64,000 nt of DNA. Source: Novosphingobium sp. BW1 (GTDB lineage: Bacteria > Pseudomonadota > Alphaproteobacteria > Sphingomonadales > Sphingomonadaceae). Shown one piece after another: positions 27,924-37,519 of the stretch; position 1 is the first letter of the stretch, and each line of letters starts with the position of its first letter. A program made the position numbers and the translations under genes. The notes under the pieces were generated by a model. It was not told where the DNA came from. It ran no database searches and saw only the letters and a list, made by a program, of their open reading frames with translations. The DNA is taken from the NCBI RefSeq assembly GCF_008107685.1, contig NZ_VIRF01000041.1, forward strand, positions 186,001-250,000, in the 5' to 3' direction.

Positions 27924-30377
27924 TCACGCCTTTCCGGAGCGTTCGAACGCGTTTTTGGTCTTCAGACTGGGGTTCTCGTTCCAGGGTTCGTCCGGCCAGC
28001 GGTGCCGGGGATAGCGGCCCTTCATCTCGCGCTGTACATCCTTCCAACTACCCCGCCAGAACCCAGGGAGATCCCGGGTGGTCTGGATCGGACGGCCTGC
28101 GGGCGATGTCAGCTTCAAAAGCAATGGATTTTCAGACTTCCCATAGGCCGGGTGCCGGTCGAGCCCGAACAGCGCCTGCACGCGCACCTCGACACTTGGC
28201 CCGCCTTCATCTTCATAGTCGATGGCATGGCTCGTGCCGGCCGGACTACGAAATTCCGCTGGAGCCAGATGATCAATTCGCTGCTGATCATCCCATGTCA
28301 GGCGCCCGCGCAGCGCGCCATGAAGCGCTCCTTGGTCGATTGCGTCGAGTCGCCGTCCCAGAGCCGGGCCCAGCCAGCTTTCGAGGTCTTCGAGCAGCGC
28401 AGCCTCGGCCAAGGCATCCAACCCGGCATGACGCGCACGTCGTAAAAGCGCCTGCGAGGCCCTGCCCATCGGCACGATGTCGAGCCCACTGGCGCGCACT
28501 CTCTCGAGAAGAAAGGTGCGAATCGCATCTTGGTTGGGTGCGGGATCGGGTCTGCTCGCCAGCACGATCGCACCGATCCGTCTCTCAAGCCGGGCCTCCA
28601 CGCGCGCCTCTGCCTCGTTCCAGCGCAAGATCGAGCAGCGCTCCATTCGATCCCCCAGCCAGGCCTCGACATCCGCCGCTTCCAGCGGGATGCCCGAGAG
28701 AATGCGCGCACCGCGTGCCTGCCCTTGCGCATCGCCGATCACCATCCACTCGCTTGCTGCGAGAGGTGAGGCCGGATCGAGGACATACCCACGCCCCCCC
28801 GCCGACAACCAGTGCTCCCCGCTCGCATCGCGGCGCCGGGCCAGCATGCTGGGCTGCCCCCTGGCAAGGAATATCGCGAGCGGCACGTCCTCCTCCTCGA
28901 CAGCCCCTCCCATCAGCGCCTGCGCCTTGCGGGCCCAGCCTGCCGCCAGCTGGCGCGCAGCTTCGGCGCGCCCGGAGCGATCCGCGCCCCACCGCGCCAG
29001 GCGCTGCGCAAGATCATCGCTGCGCCCACCAAGGCCCCTTTCCTGCAAGAGCAGCGCGAGCCGGGCAGCTGTGCGCGCACATCCATGTGGGCAGGCCTGA
29101 AGGATCATGCTCGCATGGCTTGGACTGACAGGCAGGCGCGAAACCTTGTCTCCGAAAGGCGTGATCCGCCCCCCGTCGTCAAGCGCCCCAAGCCCGCGAA
29201 GCTGCGTCCTCGCCGCCGCCAGCGCGACTTCGGACGGCGGGTCGATCCACGCCATCCGAGCCGGATCGCCTGCTCCCCACTGTGCAAGCGAAAGCGTGAG
29301 GGGCGCCAGGTCGCTGACCTTGATCTCGGGAGGCTCGAAGGCGGGCCGTCCCGCGTGCGCCGCCTCCTCCCACAATCGGTAGGCTACGCCCGGCCCCTGA
29401 CGGCCCGCGCGTCCGGCCCGCTGCGCCGCCGAGGCCTGGCTGGCCGCGTGCGTAACGAGGCGGGTCACGCCTGCGGCCTTGTCGAACTCCGCGCGCCGCG
29501 CCAGCCCGGCATCGACCACGATGCGCACGCCATCGAGAGTAAGAGAAGTTTCGGCGATGGCGGTGGCCAGAACGATCCGGCGCTGCCCTTCAGGATCGCG
29601 CCGGATAGCTGCGCGCTGGGCTGCGGGATCGCATTGGCCGTGCAGCGCATGAATTTGCGCGGACGGCAGGCGTTCGCGAAGACGTTCCGAGACGCGCTCG
29701 ATCTCGCGCACGCCAGGCAGGAAGGTCAGAATATCCCCGTCCTCCTCGCGCCAGGCCTGCTGGACGGCCGATGCCACCGATTCCTCGATACGCTTCTCGG
29801 CCGCGCGCCCGAGCCAGCGGATTTCGAGCGGCCAGGCACGCCCCTCACTCTCGATAACCTGCGTGCCCGGCCCCAACAGACTCGCAAAGCGGGCACCGTC
29901 GAGCGTCGCGGACATGACCAGGAGGCGCAGGTCCTCACGCAGCACGTCCTGGCTTTCGCGCGCCATGGCCAGGCCGAGATCGCTGTCGAGATGACGCTCG
30001 TGCGCCTCGTCAAACAGCACCGCACTGACCCCTTCCAGCTCAGGATCGGCCAGGATCGTGGAGACGAAAATCGCCTCCGTCATCACCAGGATCCGCGTGC
30101 GCGCCGAGGTCCGGCTATCGAGCCGCGTCAGATAGCCAACCGTATCGCCCGCCTTTTCACCAAGCTGCTCGGCCATCCGTTCCGCCGCCGCCCGGGCCGC
30201 GACACGGCGCGGTGAAAGCAGGATGATCTTACCCGTACACCATGGCTGGGTGAGCAGCATGGGCGCGGCGGCGGTGGTCTTGCCGGCCCCTGGAGGTGCG
30301 ATGAGGACCGCCCCTGCATGCGTATTGAGGGCCATGCGAAGCTGGGGAAAAACCTCCTCTACCGGCAAGCGTGTCAT
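27924..30377 (-). CDS. hrpB: ATP-dependent helicase HrpB
   Basis: 817 aa DEAH-box helicase. Walker A is APPGAGKTTAAAPML, motif II is LFDEAHERHLDSDLGLA, motif III MSATLDG, and motif VI HAASQASAAQRAGRAGRQGPG; the helicase-associated and HrpB C-terminal domains follow (ending near RYPRHRWPDEPW). HrpB has no settled physiological role. The start at 30377 is placed just before LPVEEVFPQLRMAL. It is divergent from the GGDEF-EAL gene with about 150 bases between. Confidence 0.95.
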   Translation of the reverse strand: MTRLPVEEVFPQLRMALNTHAGAVLIAPPGAGKTTAAAPMLLTQPWCTGKIILLSPRRVAARAAAERMAEQLGEKAGDTVGYLTRLDSRTSARTRILVMTEAIFVSTILADPELEGVSAVLFDEAHERHLDSDLGLAMARESQDVLREDLRLLVMSATLDGARFASLLGPGTQVIESEGRAWPLEIRWLGRAAEKRIEESVASAVQQAWREEDGDILTFLPGVREIERVSERLRERLPSAQIHALHGQCDPAAQRAAIRRDPEGQRRIVLATAIAETSLTLDGVRIVVDAGLARRAEFDKAAGVTRLVTHAASQASAAQRAGRAGRQGPGVAYRLWEEAAHAGRPAFEPPEIKVSDLAPLTLSLAQWGAGDPARMAWIDPPSEVALAAARTQLRGLGALDDGGRITPFGDKVSRLPVSPSHASMILQACPHGCARTAARLALLLQERGLGGRSDDLAQRLARWGADRSGRAEAARQLAAGWARKAQALMGGAVEEEDVPLAIFLARGQPSMLARRRDASGEHWLSAGGRGYVLDPASPLAASEWMVIGDAQGQARGARILSGIPLEAADVEAWLGDRMERCSILRWNEAEARVEARLERRIGAIVLASRPDPAPNQDAIRTFLLERVRASGLDIVPMGRASQALLRRARHAGLDALAEAALLEDLESWLGPALGRRLDAIDQGALHGALRGRLTWDDQQRIDHLAPAEFRSPAGTSHAIDYEDEGGPSVEVRVQALFGLDRHPAYGKSENPLLLKLTSPAGRPIQTTRDLPGFWRGSWKDVQREMKGRYPRHRWPDEPWNENPSLKTKNAFERSGKA

Positions 30378-30526
30378 CTCCGGCCTCCCGAAAGATGGTC
30401 GCCGCATTCACACGATCTCCGCAACAATACGCAAGTTATATGGTTAAATGCATGAAACATCGTAGAAGGAAAAACCTGCCTCAATTTCCGGCACGTGTAC
30501 ATTTCGTCAATCATTGTCCGTTAGCC

Positions 30527-32503
30527 ATGCCTGCGGAGACTACGGATTTGCAGCAAGAGAATAGCCCTCGCCTGAACACCGCGAAAGCCGGTCAGCATCC
30601 GTTGGTTGTCGCGCAGTATTTGCGTCTGCGCCAGCAGATCCCGGCTCTCTACGGGCTTCTGTCCACAAACACCACGATCCTGGCCTTTACCCATCGCCAC
30701 GTGGCCCCTGCACTACTCGTATTCGCCATACCTGCGGTTATGGTCGGCATTTCGCTGGTGCGCATGGTGATTTGGATCCGACCGGTCAAGGCGGATTCCT
30801 TCGTTCCCAGCCTGGTAGCGGCCAAGCTCCAAGCCACGACGCGCCTCTCCTTCCTGTTCTCTCTCGCCTTCGTGTTCTGGGCCTTCACGCTCGATCTCTA
30901 TGGCGGACCTTATGAACACGGACATGTTTCGATCTTTCTAGCCGTAACCCTGCTTGGCTGCGTTTACTGCCTCAGCTTCCTGCCGCAGGCCGCCGAGGCG
31001 GTTTGCCTGACCGGCACCTTATCCTTCCTCGCCCACGCGCTCTACGTTGGAACCGAAGTCAACATCGCAATCGCCATCAATCTCGCGCTGGTGGCTGTCG
31101 TCATCTTGAAGCTGACTCGCAACTCCTACAACGCCTTCGTGGAGCTCGAAGTCTCGCAGCGCGCGCTCAACAGCGAACGGCGCCAGGCCCAGTCGCTGGG
31201 CGAAGAAAACGCCTACCTCGCGCAGACCGATGCTCTCACTGGCCTTCCCAATCGCCGCTACTTCTTCACCGCCCTCGAGAAGCTCCTTGCCGGTTCGCCG
31301 CGCGAGCGCCCGTTTTGCGTCGGGCTGCTCGACCTCGACCGCTTCAAGCCGGTCAACGACACCTATGGCCATGCCATCGGTGATCGCCTGCTCTCCATTC
31401 TGGGCCAGAGAATGGTCGAAGCCGCGCCCGTCGATACCATCCTTGCGCGGCTCGGCGGTGACGAATTCGGGCTCATTGTCATCGGCGACCTCGAGCAAGC
31501 CGAAGCCGTCGCCCAGCGCCTCGCCGAGGAAATCGGCAAGCCTGGGCAACTGGGCGATGTGGTCGTGTCGGTCGGCTGCTCTGTTGGCCTTGCCTCCTAT
31601 CCCGAAGCGGCGACAACCGCCAACCTGCTGTTCGACCGCGCCGACTTTGCGCTCTACCACGCCAAGAACCACAAGCGCGGGCAATGCGTGCGTTTTACCG
31701 AGGAGCTGGAAGCCCTGATCCGATCCGAGCAGACGCTCGAGACCGCGCTCCAGGCGGCCGATCTCGACGCCGAACTCTCGCTCGCCTTCCAACCGATCGT
31801 CGACACGACAGACCTTCGCTTCATCGGCGTCGAGTGCCTGGCGCGCTGGACGTCCCCCCTGATCGGTGAGGTTTCGCCCGAACAGCTCATTGCGACAGGT
31901 GAGCGTCTTGGACGCGCCCGCGACGTCACCCTGATCCTTTTCGACAAGGCGTTGCAGGCGATGGGCGCGCTTCCCGAGAACCTGCGCATGTCCTTCAATC
32001 TGTCCGGCCACGACCTTTCCGACCCGAGCACGATTGCCGGGCTGCTCGAACGGATCGAGGGAATGACCTGCTCGCCCAAGCGCTTTCTCTTCGAGATCAC
32101 CGAGACTTCGCTCATCACCGAACTGGAACGTGCCCGCAGCGCGCTTGGCCGCCTTCACGCAACCGGGGCCAAGATCGCGCTCGATGATTTCGGCACTGGA
32201 TATTCCAGCTTGTCTTCGCTTCATCAGTTGCCGCTCGATGTGCTCAAGATCGACCGCAGCTTTGCCTCGCAGCTCGACGAAGCGGCCGGACGACGGCTGA
32301 ACACGGCGATCCGCAACCTTGCCCGTTCCCTTGACCTGGAATGCGTGATCGAGGGCATTGAAACCGACAACCAGCTTATCAGCGCACGCCTGGCTGGTTT
32401 CCCGCTTGCGCAAGGCTATCTCATTGCCCGGCCCATGCCGCTTGCGGCCCTGTTGCACCGGATGGAAATGGACAGCAACGTCCACACGCAGCTGGCCCAA
32501 TAG
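30527..32503 (+). CDS. membrane GGDEF-EAL protein, c-di-GMP turnover
   Basis: About 658 aa. An N-terminal region with five to six hydrophobic helices (about residues 50-210) forms a MASE-like membrane sensor, then a coiled linker. The GGDEF domain has an intact LARLGGDEFG (about 310) but no RxxD inhibitory site at the expected position. The EAL domain has ECL in place of EAL (about 436), with NLSG, EITET, ALDDFGTGYSSLSSL (about 552) and KIDRSF all kept, so phosphodiesterase activity is plausible. The start is uncertain: ATG at 30527 lacks a clear ribosome site and ATGs at 30440 and 30452 are in frame. Confidence 0.9.
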   Translation: MPAETTDLQQENSPRLNTAKAGQHPLVVAQYLRLRQQIPALYGLLSTNTTILAFTHRHVAPALLVFAIPAVMVGISLVRMVIWIRPVKADSFVPSLVAAKLQATTRLSFLFSLAFVFWAFTLDLYGGPYEHGHVSIFLAVTLLGCVYCLSFLPQAAEAVCLTGTLSFLAHALYVGTEVNIAIAINLALVAVVILKLTRNSYNAFVELEVSQRALNSERRQAQSLGEENAYLAQTDALTGLPNRRYFFTALEKLLAGSPRERPFCVGLLDLDRFKPVNDTYGHAIGDRLLSILGQRMVEAAPVDTILARLGGDEFGLIVIGDLEQAEAVAQRLAEEIGKPGQLGDVVVSVGCSVGLASYPEAATTANLLFDRADFALYHAKNHKRGQCVRFTEELEALIRSEQTLETALQAADLDAELSLAFQPIVDTTDLRFIGVECLARWTSPLIGEVSPEQLIATGERLGRARDVTLILFDKALQAMGALPENLRMSFNLSGHDLSDPSTIAGLLERIEGMTCSPKRFLFEITETSLITELERARSALGRLHATGAKIALDDFGTGYSSLSSLHQLPLDVLKIDRSFASQLDEAAGRRLNTAIRNLARSLDLECVIEGIETDNQLISARLAGFPLAQGYLIARPMPLAALLHRMEMDSNVHTQLAQ

Positions 32504-32530
32504 CAAAGTCCGCGTGATGGTTTTTAAGGC

Positions 32531-33298
32531 CTAGAGCCTACGGATACCGTAGTCGATGCGGATCCGCACCCAGGTGCCCAATTGGGGTTTCCCGTTGATC
32601 TGCGGCGGCTTCACGCGGAACTGCCAAGCTGCGTTGAGGACCGCGAGCCCGAAGCCCGATCCCCGCGGCGATTCGCCCAGAATCTGGCAGTTCTCCACTC
32701 TGTAGTCGGCAATGGTCTGGCATGCGATGAGACCGTATCCCTCATCGGGCCGCTGCGCGGGCAGGTAGCTGGCCAGTTCGGCATTGGTCGGCCGTCGGTA
32801 CCAATCCGCGTTATAGAGAACAGCGCCGCCTGGCCCCTCACCCGGCCCGTAGGTCTTGCCCCCTCCCGCTTCGTTTCCGGTCGTTGGCGCTGGCGCGCTC
32901 ATCTTGCCAATATCGGCGGCGGCCATGTCGGTGCTCGACATCTTGAGCCAGGAATAGGCAGGCTTGGGCTGCGGCGCAGTCGGCGCCTTTTCCGGCGGCA
33001 CTTCGACCGGCTCGACGAAGCGCTCGGGCACTTCGCGCTCGGCGGGCTTTTCCTCTTCTTCCGCCTCTTCCTGCTTTTCCTCAGCGGCCTTGTCGCCCTT
33101 GTCCTGATGCTCGCCCTCGACGTCGAAGCTCGTCACCTTGGGGGCGGCATCGTCAAGGTGCGGCGCGATCTGGGTCTGGTAGATCGCCGCAAGCAGAACA
33201 AGCACGACGATCCCCGCCGACAGCGACGCTGAAAGGGCACGCTGGCGCGCGGAACCGGAGCGGTAACCGGTATGGGAAAGTGCCGAGACGTCTCGCAT
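32531..33298 (-). CDS. TonB-like energy transducer
   Basis: 255 aa. One N-terminal membrane helix (about residues 22-45, LSAGIVVLVLLAAIY) is followed by a long Glu/Lys-rich and then Pro-rich periplasmic spacer (PVEVPPEKAPTAPQPKP) and a C-terminal TonB-type domain (FGLAVLNAAWQFRVKPPQINGK). Proteins of this layout energise outer-membrane receptors with ExbB/ExbD, which are not here; many TonB receptors are. The TonB domain is shorter than in E. coli TonB, so it could be a specialised variant. ATG at 33298 is used, as the upstream frame adds only 18 residues. Confidence 0.75.
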   Translation of the reverse strand: MRDVSALSHTGYRSGSARQRALSASLSAGIVVLVLLAAIYQTQIAPHLDDAAPKVTSFDVEGEHQDKGDKAAEEKQEEAEEEEKPAEREVPERFVEPVEVPPEKAPTAPQPKPAYSWLKMSSTDMAAADIGKMSAPAPTTGNEAGGGKTYGPGEGPGGAVLYNADWYRRPTNAELASYLPAQRPDEGYGLIACQTIADYRVENCQILGESPRGSGFGLAVLNAAWQFRVKPPQINGKPQLGTWVRIRIDYGIRRL

Positions 33299-33421
33299 CA
33301 CGGCCTGCCTTAGCGGTCTGCCAAGAGCGCTGCAATTGCCGTGGCCGCGCAAATCGTGCGTTACGCCGCCCTTATCGGGCGCGTAACGCTACGCACTTGA
33401 AATCAAGTGACGATCCGCCCC

Positions 33422-34438
33422 TCAGTAGCGACGAGCGACCGCGAACTGGACAGCTTCGGCCATGGCGTCGCGCGCCGCGCCCGACGGGAAGATCGACAAT
33501 GCATCGATGGCACGCTGCGCGTACATACGCGCGCGCTCGCGGGTCGCTTCGACACAGCCGTGCTTGTTGATAAGCGTGATCGCGTGAGCGAGGTCCTCGT
33601 CATCGCAGCGAAAGCCCGCAATGGCATCTTCCCAGAACTTGCGCTCCTCGGCGTTGCCGCGCGCGTAGGCCAGGATCACCGGCAGGGTCATCTTGCCCTC
33701 ACGGAAATCGTCGCCCTTGTCCTTGCCCGATTCAGCGGCCTCGGAATCGTAGTCGATGGCATCGTCCACCAGCTGGAACGCAATTCCAAGATTGCGGCCA
33801 TAGGAATCGAGCGCCAGTTCCTCGGCCTCGCTCTTTTCGGCAATCACGGCGGAAATGCGCGTGGCCGCAGCAAAGAGCGCTGCCGTCTTGGAGCCAATGA
33901 TGTCGAGGTAATGGTCCTCGCTCGTCTCGATCCGGCGCTGGGCGGTCAGCTGGTCAACTTCCCCCTCCGCGATGATCGAACTTGCCGTCGAGAGGATCTT
34001 GAGCACCTTGAGGCTGCCGTCCTCGACCATCAGTTCGAACGAGCGGGTGAAGAGGAAGTCGCCCACCAGCACCGTCGCGGGATTGCCGAAGACAATGTTG
34101 GCCGCCGCCTTGCCGCGGCGCGTTTCCGAACCGTCCACGACGTCGTCGTGCAGAAGGGTGGCGGTGTGGATGAATTCCACGGCGGCCGCCAACTTGTGGT
34201 GGCGCGTGCCCTGGTAGCCGCACAGCTCGGCCCCGGCGACCGTCAGCATCGGGCGCATACGCTTCCCGCCGCCGGCAATCAGATGCCCGGCGAGCGCCGG
34301 AATCAGGGGGATCTCGCTCTGCATCCGGTCAAGGATGACAGCGTTGACGCTGTTCATGCCCGGCGCCGTCAGCGCCAGCATGGGAGCGAGGGAAGGCTGC
34401 GACCCGCGTTCCCGCAAGGATATGACTTCTGCACTCAT
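33422..34438 (-). CDS. ispB: polyprenyl diphosphate synthase (quinone side chain)
   Basis: 338 aa trans-prenyltransferase. The first aspartate-rich motif DDVVD (98-102, in TLLHDDVVDGSETRRG) and the second DDAID (225-229, in FQLVDDAIDYD) are intact, with GGGKRMRPML upstream. It builds the long polyprenyl tail of ubiquinone; the chain length (deca in this order) cannot be read from sequence alone. It is divergent from the chorismate mutase gene. Confidence 0.93.
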   Translation of the reverse strand: MSAEVISLRERGSQPSLAPMLALTAPGMNSVNAVILDRMQSEIPLIPALAGHLIAGGGKRMRPMLTVAGAELCGYQGTRHHKLAAAVEFIHTATLLHDDVVDGSETRRGKAAANIVFGNPATVLVGDFLFTRSFELMVEDGSLKVLKILSTASSIIAEGEVDQLTAQRRIETSEDHYLDIIGSKTAALFAAATRISAVIAEKSEAEELALDSYGRNLGIAFQLVDDAIDYDSEAAESGKDKGDDFREGKMTLPVILAYARGNAEERKFWEDAIAGFRCDDEDLAHAITLINKHGCVEATRERARMYAQRAIDALSIFPSGAARDAMAEAVQFAVARRY

Positions 34439-34547
34439 CGGGGGCGCAATGGGGGCTCACGCTCTCTGACGCAAGTGCAAAAAGGACGCCTTCGGCTCCA
34501 TTGCGCGACTGGCCGAAGGGCCAAAGCCATGCTAGCGCGCCCAGACG

Positions 34548-34847
34548 ATGACACAGGATACGCCCGCCACCGATCCGGTTCTTGCCGGCTTTCGTTCGAG
34601 CATCGACAATATCGATGCCGCCCTCATCCACATGCTGGCCGAGCGTTTTCGGATCACGCAGGCGGTCGGGGCTTATAAGGCCGAACACGATCTGCCCGCC
34701 TCAGATCCCGGCCGCGAGCAGATCCAGATCGACCGTCTGCGCAAGCTCGCCGAGGATGCGAATCTGGACCCGGACTTCGGCGAGAAGTTTCTGCGCTTCA
34801 TCATCCAGGAAGTGATCCGCCATCACGAGCGGGCCAAGAACGCCTGA
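34548..34847 (+). CDS. chorismate mutase, AroQ class
   Basis: 99 aa monofunctional enzyme making prephenate for Phe/Tyr. RSSIDNIDAALIHMLAERF, then YKAEHDLPASDPGREQIQIDRL and FIIQEVIRHH match the three-helix AroQ fold, including the arginines and lysine that bind the substrate carboxylates. It has no signal peptide, so it is cytosolic. A perfect long terminator follows. Confidence 0.95.
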   Translation: MTQDTPATDPVLAGFRSSIDNIDAALIHMLAERFRITQAVGAYKAEHDLPASDPGREQIQIDRLRKLAEDANLDPDFGEKFLRFIIQEVIRHHERAKNA

Positions 34848-34866
34848 TCCCGCGCACGCCCTGCCC

Positions 34867-34913
34867 GCATACGAAAAAAGCCGTCGCATTACGCGACGGC
34901 TTTTTTCGTATGC
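34867..34913. terminator. bidirectional intrinsic terminator
   Basis: A perfect 21-bp stem (34867-34887 with 34893-34913) around a 5-base loop, with A6 and T6 flanks. It separates chorismate mutase from the 67-aa gene on the other strand. Its flank ATACGAAAAAAGCCG is identical to that of the terminator after amn. Confidence 0.93.
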
Positions 34914-34956
34914 GAACGGCGCCGCGTCACGCGGCAAGCGAACGCGCCCGAAAGGC

Positions 34957-35160
34957 TCACTCCGGAACGTATTCCTGGAGTTTGGCCATGAGGGTCTGGA
35001 TGCGAAGGGCCGCATCGTTGAAGGTCTTCACTTCCGAACGGTTACCCGTCGATTCGGCTTCCTTGGAGGATTCCAGATAACCTTCAAGGTCCACTTCCAG
35101 GGCATCGACCAGCATGGCGACTTCGTCCGTGGTCAGCGTCAGGGTGATGTCTTCGTTCAT
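34957..35160 (-). CDS. small hypothetical protein, 67 aa
   Basis: Not recognised. Acidic and helical throughout: MNEDITLTLTTDEVAMLVDA, then LEGYLESSKEAESTGNRSEVKTFNDAALRIQTLMAKLQEYVP. No cysteines, signal peptide or membrane segment. The ATG at 35160 is followed by a normal coding pattern; the upstream frame (to 35292) is not protein-like. It lies between chorismate mutase and a sensor kinase, both with their own boundaries. Confidence 0.7.
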   Translation of the reverse strand: MNEDITLTLTTDEVAMLVDALEVDLEGYLESSKEAESTGNRSEVKTFNDAALRIQTLMAKLQEYVPE

Positions 35161-35304
35161 GTCGGCTCCTCGCCTTGTCGCATGAGAATGGGGAATGTCG
35201 GTATGGGGCCGACATAGACTTTCGCGCCTACGCTGCAACCGTTGCCCGGCCACATTTCCCCCAAAGCGCATGGCCCCTTGGAAGGTTGCCATTCACACCG
35301 TCCC

Positions 35305-36699
35305 TTACACCGCTGCGCGCGGGAGCCTCAGCTTGACCAACAGGCCGCCAAGGTCCTCGCTTTCGGCCAGTTCGACCGAACCGCCATAGATTTCCACGAC
35401 ATCGCGCACAATGGCAAGGCCAAGGCCAGTACCAGGCTTGCCGGTATCGAGACGCGCGCCGCGATCGAAGATGCGCGGACGCTCGGCTTCCGGGATGCCC
35501 ATGCCATCATCCTCGATCCAAATTTCGCAGAGCCCCGGGCGAGGATTGGCCCCCGGCGGATCGACGGTCACAAAGACACTGCCGCCGCCGTACTTCGCCG
35601 CATTCTCGATAAGATTGCCGAGGAGTTCTTCCAGGTCCTGCTTTTCCAGCGCGACCGTGGCGCCCTTGTCGCCATCAAGGTCGAAGCGGGTCGTGTCGTA
35701 GAGCCGCTCGACCGCGCGGAACACCGCTTCCAGGCTGGGCCAGACTTCGGCGCGCGACATGCCCGCAGCGCGACGCCCCACGGCGCGGGCGCGGGCGAGA
35801 TGGTGGTCGACATGGCGACGCATGTTGGCAACCTCCCGGATCACCGTCTTGTCGAGGTCCGGTTCCTGTGCCGAAGCCGCGTTGGTGACGACCGTCAGTG
35901 GCGTTTTGAGGGCATGAGCAAGATTCCCCGCATGAGTGCGTGCCTCTTCGGCCTGATTCTCGGTATGCGCGAGCAGCGCGTTCAGCTCCTCGACCAGCGG
36001 GGCGACTTCCTTGGGCAGCGGATCGTTCACGCGGGCTACGCCGGTGGTGCGCAGCTTCTGGATTGCACGGCGCACATGGCGCAAGGGGAACAGGCCGTAC
36101 CAGGTCTGGAGCCCCGCCATGAGCAGGAGACCGACCCCAAGCACCGCGAAACTGTAGATGAGGATTGAGCGAAACGTCTTGATCTGCTCGTCCAGTTCCT
36201 CGCGGCTTGCGGCCACGGTAAACATCCACTCGGCATCGCTGCCAGGCAAAATGATCGAGCGTTCCATCACCCGCAACGGTTCGCCGGAAAACTGGTCGGA
36301 ATTGTAGACGTGGGGCTGCGCATCGTAGTGATCGGGTGGCACATCCAGCGTCAGATCCCACAAGGAGCGAGAGGAAAAGTCCTCATGCCCCTTGGCGCGA
36401 ATCTGCCAGTACAGGCCCGAATTGGGCTCAAGAAAGCGCTGGTCGCCAAGTGGCCGGTTGAAATAGACCTCACCATCGGGTGCGATTTCGGCCGAGCCGA
36501 TCATGCCGAGCAGCATGTAGCTGAGTTGCTCGTCGAAATTGCGCGTGACAAGACCCGCCAGCGCACTGTCGAGCGCAAATCCGCCCAGCAGCAGCAGGAT
36601 CGAGATCCAGCCTGCCGCAATCAGCATCATGCGCCGCGCGAGCGAGCCGGTATTGGCCGGCATGTCCTGTGCAGGCACCGGCCCGCGCGCGCTGATCAC
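35305..36699 (-). CDS. two-component sensor histidine kinase, PhoQ-like
   Basis: 464 aa from the GTG at 36699 (AAGGAGAGGCGAAG-type ribosome site). Two membrane helices (about residues 25-50 and 160-185) enclose a periplasmic domain of about 110 residues. A HAMP segment leads to the phosphoacceptor His262 in NLAHALKTPLTVV; the N box NLIENAAKYGGGS, G1 EDDGMGIPEAERPR and G2 GTGLGLAIV are complete. Its response regulator gene lies just upstream and they form an operon. The signal is unknown; similarity to PhoQ is by layout. An ATG 12 codons further in is an alternative start. Confidence 0.92.
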   Translation of the reverse strand: MISARGPVPAQDMPANTGSLARRMMLIAAGWISILLLLGGFALDSALAGLVTRNFDEQLSYMLLGMIGSAEIAPDGEVYFNRPLGDQRFLEPNSGLYWQIRAKGHEDFSSRSLWDLTLDVPPDHYDAQPHVYNSDQFSGEPLRVMERSIILPGSDAEWMFTVAASREELDEQIKTFRSILIYSFAVLGVGLLLMAGLQTWYGLFPLRHVRRAIQKLRTTGVARVNDPLPKEVAPLVEELNALLAHTENQAEEARTHAGNLAHALKTPLTVVTNAASAQEPDLDKTVIREVANMRRHVDHHLARARAVGRRAAGMSRAEVWPSLEAVFRAVERLYDTTRFDLDGDKGATVALEKQDLEELLGNLIENAAKYGGGSVFVTVDPPGANPRPGLCEIWIEDDGMGIPEAERPRIFDRGARLDTGKPGTGLGLAIVRDVVEIYGGSVELAESEDLGGLLVKLRLPRAAV

Positions 36700-36718
36700 C
36701 TTCGCCTCTCCCGACGCC

Positions 36719-37396
36719 TCAGGCCCGGGTCGGCTCTGCGGGATCGTCGAGGCTGTAACCAAGCCCACGGATCGTGGTGATGACGTCAGACCCGAGCTTC
36801 TTGCGGATGCGCGTCACGAAGACCTCGATCGTGTTCGAATCGCGATCGAAATCCTGATCGTAGATGTGCTCGATCAGTTCGGTGCGGCTGACCACTTTGC
36901 CCTTGTGGTGCATGAGATATGACAGCAGCTTGTATTCCTGCGCGGTGAGCTTGACCGGCTCTCCGGCCAACGTCACGCGGCCCGAGCGCGTATCAAGGCG
37001 CACGTCCCCTGCGGTCAATTCGCTGGAAGTGTTGCCCGAGGCGCGGCGGATCAAGGCACGCAGGCGCGCGATAAGCTCCTCGGTCTGGAACGGCTTGGCG
37101 AGGTAGTCATCCGCGCCCGCGTCGAGCCCCGCGACCTTGTCCGACCAAGAATCGCGTGCCGTAAGCACCAGCACCGGGAAGTTGCGCCCTTCCTTGCGCC
37201 ACATGCCAAGCACCGTCAGACCATCGATCTCGGGCAGGCCGAGGTCGAGAATGACCGCGTCGTAGTCTTCGGTTGAGCCGAGGAAATGGCCATCTTCGCC
37301 ATCGGTCGAAAGATCGACGGCATAGCCGTTCTGCTCCAGCGTCGACTTGAGCTGGTTGCCGAGTGTGGGTTCATCCTCGACGATCAGGATGCGCAA
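36719..37396 (-). CDS. OmpR/PhoB-family response regulator with TTG start
   Basis: 225 aa. The receiver domain begins at once with LRILIVEDEPTLGN; phosphoacceptor Asp51 (in VILDLGLPEIDG) and Lys101 (LAKPF) are present. The C-terminal winged helix (about 130-220) has LTAQEYKLLSYLMHHKGKVV and the recognition helix region EVFVTRIRKKLG. No ATG lies before the domain in this frame; TTG at 37396 has GGAGG seven bases upstream and gives the family-typical start. It is the first gene of the unit with the sensor kinase. Confidence 0.93.
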   Translation of the reverse strand: MRILIVEDEPTLGNQLKSTLEQNGYAVDLSTDGEDGHFLGSTEDYDAVILDLGLPEIDGLTVLGMWRKEGRNFPVLVLTARDSWSDKVAGLDAGADDYLAKPFQTEELIARLRALIRRASGNTSSELTAGDVRLDTRSGRVTLAGEPVKLTAQEYKLLSYLMHHKGKVVSRTELIEHIYDQDFDRDSNTIEVFVTRIRKKLGSDVITTIRGLGYSLDDPAEPTRA

Positions 37397-37519
37397 TTCT
37401 GGTCCTCCCTCTAAGATCCCATGCGAGATGGGTGCAAAGCTGTGCAGCGTCAAGCGACGGGGCCGCGGGAGGTTCCCGCGACACGAGCCCGACTTGCCTC
37501 GATGGCGAAGCGGACAGGC

